The position numbers were made by a program, and so were the translations under genes. Positions 5,262-5,307 of a DNA stretch of 5,307 nucleotides are shown here, piece by piece. Each line of letters opens with the position of its first letter. The stretch's first letter is position 1. The stretch covers positions 1 to 5,307 of the forward strand of contig CAIOKW010000180.1 in the NCBI GenBank assembly GCA_903858975.1, written 5' to 3'. The DNA comes from Oligoflexia bacterium (GTDB lineage Bacteria; Bdellovibrionota; UBA1018; CAIMNF01). The notes beneath the pieces are model-generated. The model ran no database searches. It had not been told where the DNA came from and saw only the letters and a list, made by a program, of their open reading frames with translations.

Positions 5262-5291
5262 ATTATCTCAGCTTGAGTCATTGATTTTCAA
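5262..5291 (-). promoter_or_regulatory. Sigma70-type promoter of the HAMP-PilZ operon
   Basis: On the minus strand, TTGAAA (5286-5291, 5 of 6 matches to the -35 consensus) and GATAAT (5262-5267, 5 of 6 to the -10) are separated by 18 bp. The start codon at 5253 lies only 8 bp past the -10 box. The predicted transcript would therefore begin at or within a couple of bases of the ATG, giving a leaderless or nearly leaderless mRNA. Confidence 0.55.
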
Positions 5292-5298
5292 TGAAAAT
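5278..5298. promoter_or_regulatory. Overlapping palindromes on the -35 region (operator candidate)
   Basis: Two perfect inverted repeats overlap: TCATTGA-TTT-TCAATGA at 5278-5294 and ATTTTCA-A-TGAAAAT at 5284-5298. They cover the predicted -35 box of the HAMP-PilZ operon, where a bound repressor would block RNA polymerase. The sequence is AT-rich, so one short palindrome could be chance; two nested on a promoter box are less likely to be. The regulator is unknown. Confidence 0.4.
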
Positions 5299-5307
5299 AT
5301 GCAAAAA

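Overview
The window reads as a chromosomal segment of a Gram-negative bacterium. Two products carry Sec-type signal peptides. The set of a YceI-family periplasmic protein, a PilZ c-di-GMP receptor and a HAMP-like membrane protein with an AGPVYR-type motif suggests Bdellovibrionota or another former deltaproteobacterial lineage. That placement comes from protein style only and is moderate-to-low confidence. Base composition looks even along the window, and I see no insertion sequence, phage gene, CRISPR array or clear tRNA/rRNA.

Layout. Positions 1-176 hold the 3' end of a plus-strand gene for an unrecognised protein with one membrane segment. Everything else is on the minus strand, read here from right to left. 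(a) 5253-4013: a small two-TM HAMP-like protein followed by a PilZ-domain protein; their stop and start overlap and they look translationally coupled. (b) 3910-3314: a signal-peptide-bearing YceI-family protein with its own plausible promoter and an upstream 20-bp perfect palindrome. (c) 3313-3076: a 238-bp intergenic region with an unusually structured terminator-like element, a second hairpin and the pirin control region. (d) 3075-2377: a pirin-family (YhhW-like) cupin with its four metal ligands intact. (e) 2221-159: an exported endonuclease/exonuclease/phosphatase-fold (EEP) hydrolase with an additional C-terminal domain, overlapping by ATGA the start of trmO, the tRNA m6t6A37 methyltransferase. 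trmO overlaps the plus-strand gene tail-to-tail by 18 bp.

How the genes work together. The HAMP and PilZ genes form a small operon that plausibly joins a membrane signal to c-di-GMP. The EEP hydrolase and trmO are coupled by position but have no obvious biochemical link. YceI and pirin look like separate single-gene units.

Nothing here is a clear new defence or mobile system. The items most worth a second look are the 61-nt nested RNA structure after yceI, the possible degenerate cupredoxin-like domain fused to the EEP hydrolase, the near-leaderless HAMP promoter inside overlapping palindromes, and the HAMP-only/PilZ pair.
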